Assembly: GCA_050012355.1 (NCBI GenBank)
Contig: JBEKHI010000457.1
Coordinates: forward strand, 1 to 6,345
Direction: 5' to 3'
DNA from: JBEKHI01 sp050012355
Lineage (GTDB): Bacteria > Actinomycetota > Actinomycetes > Streptosporangiales > Streptosporangiaceae
DNA length: 6,345 nucleotides
In this document: positions 5,807-6,345 of the stretch, one piece after another
How the letters are laid out: each line of letters starts with the position of its first letter
Numbering within the stretch: the first letter of the stretch is position 1
Position numbers and translations under genes: made by a program
Notes under the pieces: model-generated
Databases searched by the model: none
What the model was told of the DNA's origin: nothing
What the model saw: the letters and a program-made list of their open reading frames with translations, nothing else

Positions 5807-6140
5807 TGGCTTCCGCAGTTCGACGTGAGGTTGGTCTACGGATAAGGCTCCTGACGTGCGGAAACAGTGCGATTCCGGGTACACCGCGCATGTATCTAGA
5901 GGTGATCGTTTCCGCAGGTCAGCACGCCGCGCCATGACGCGTGTAGAAGTCGTATTGCGCCAAGCCAGACAGGTGCATAACTGTAAAAAGCACTCACGGA
6001 TTCGGAGGCGGCGCTTCACTGCGAGTACTGGTCGTTGCCGACGGCGGGCGCTACCCTGATCAGGAAGTTCCTCAGGCTGGTCGGGCATCCTCGCCTGCGC
6101 GGGCTGGTGACCTGCAAGGATGATGGCTTCTAGATACACG
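5807..6140. other. About 330 bp with no recognised gene
   Basis: Base composition is less GC-rich than in the recombinase genes. Open frames on both strands are short and lack a convincing start or family match. One plus-strand frame, open from 5987 to the TAG at 6131-6133, ends TLIRKFLRLVGHPRLRG then LVTCKDDGF; it has gene-like composition but no ATG or GTG start and I do not recognise it. It could be the tail of a decayed gene. TGTATCTAGA at 5891-5900 is repeated inverted at 6129-6138. Confidence 0.4.
5891..6138. repeat. Short inverted repeat flanking the gene-poor segment
   Basis: TGTATCTAGA (5891-5900) and TCTAGATACA (6129-6138) are exact complements in inverted orientation; four of the next eight inner bases also match. 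They enclose about 230 bp. No clear flanking target duplication is seen, so a MITE-like element is only a possibility. Confidence 0.35.
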
Positions 6141-6345
6141 CTAGTTCATCATGCGCTCTTGCGTTCCCAAGCTCAGGTGCACATTTCGTGTACCAAGCGT
6201 TAGATCCATCTGCGGAACCCGGGCGCCGTAGTCCCTTAGATTGCAGAACGGTTCGTGGAGTACCGTCATGTCGCCCCGCTCAACCATCGATCGAAAGAAA
6301 GCCGTCGATCGTGCTCGCGGTGCACTCCACAACGTGAACACTGCC
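6141..6345 (-). pseudogene. N-terminal fragment of a sulfotransferase-like protein
   Basis: The minus-strand frame reads VFTLWSAPRARSTAFFRSM then VERGDMTVLHEPFCNLRDYG. The first part matches the 5'-phosphosulfate-binding loop (SAPRxRST) of PAPS-dependent sulfotransferase-like proteins, and HEPF is also typical near this position. Family members are usually about 250 residues or more. Here a TAG at 6141-6143 ends the frame after about 66, and the last 20 residues or so no longer look like the family. A GTG at 6341 could start translation, but the frame is open to the window edge, so the start may lie further right. The gene is probably truncated, perhaps by the insertion or decay that produced the neighbouring 330 bp. 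No substrate can be named. Confidence 0.7.

Noticed and set aside
5573..6139. Minus-strand open frame of 188 codons
   Set aside because: It runs opposite the end of the IS256 gene and across its likely terminus, with no coherent domain; probably a shadow frame.
1..6345. CRISPR array, tRNA, rRNA or toxin-antitoxin genes
   Set aside because: No regularly spaced long repeats, no tRNA or rRNA-like sequence and no toxin-family motif were seen; the small HTH gene pairs with recombinase genes, not with a toxin.

Overview
This is GC-rich, actinobacterium-like DNA (strong G/C third-position bias, GTG/TTG starts, streptomycete/Frankia-style recombinase families; the exact genus cannot be read from the sequence). 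Almost all of it is mobile DNA, and the elements are nested inside one another. The last 600 bp or so are visibly richer in A+T.

Layout from left to right. Positions 1-193 (minus strand) hold the 3' end of a tyrosine recombinase gene, with the first 17 codons of a second recombinase-type gene overlapping its stop. Positions about 187-4017 hold an inserted 3.8-kb element. It carries three tightly coupled minus-strand genes: an intact tyrosine recombinase (2686-3810), a small helix-turn-helix protein (2369-2689), and a 703-residue protein (255-2366). The last combines eight zinc-binding modules with a recombinase-like C-terminal domain that has lost its catalytic residues. Positions 4011-5083 hold the 5' part of the interrupted recombinase, followed by a structured leader and an array of five TCGGCATAA-type sites that ends in a perfect 32-bp palindrome. 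Position 5254 onward is the 3' part of an IS256/Mutator-type transposase on the plus strand. The right edge holds the first part of a sulfotransferase-like gene on the minus strand.

Interpretation. The split recombinase, with the following gene start overlapping by GTGA, looks like the first gene of a RIT-type (recombinase-in-trio) element. That element seems to have inserted into an IS256-family copy. The three-gene cassette then inserted into the RIT gene between the HxLRH motif and the catalytic tyrosine. A 7-bp repeat, CTGGTAG, lies at both junctions in the same reading frame, so the original gene can be largely rebuilt across the insertion.

The most interesting content is the cassette. 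One partner keeps the full R-K-H-R-H-Y catalytic set. Its large partner looks like a recombinase fold that no longer catalyses and has gained a zinc-ribbon array, with a small HTH gene between them. Its role, such as target recognition, accessory subunit or regulator, is inferred and not shown.
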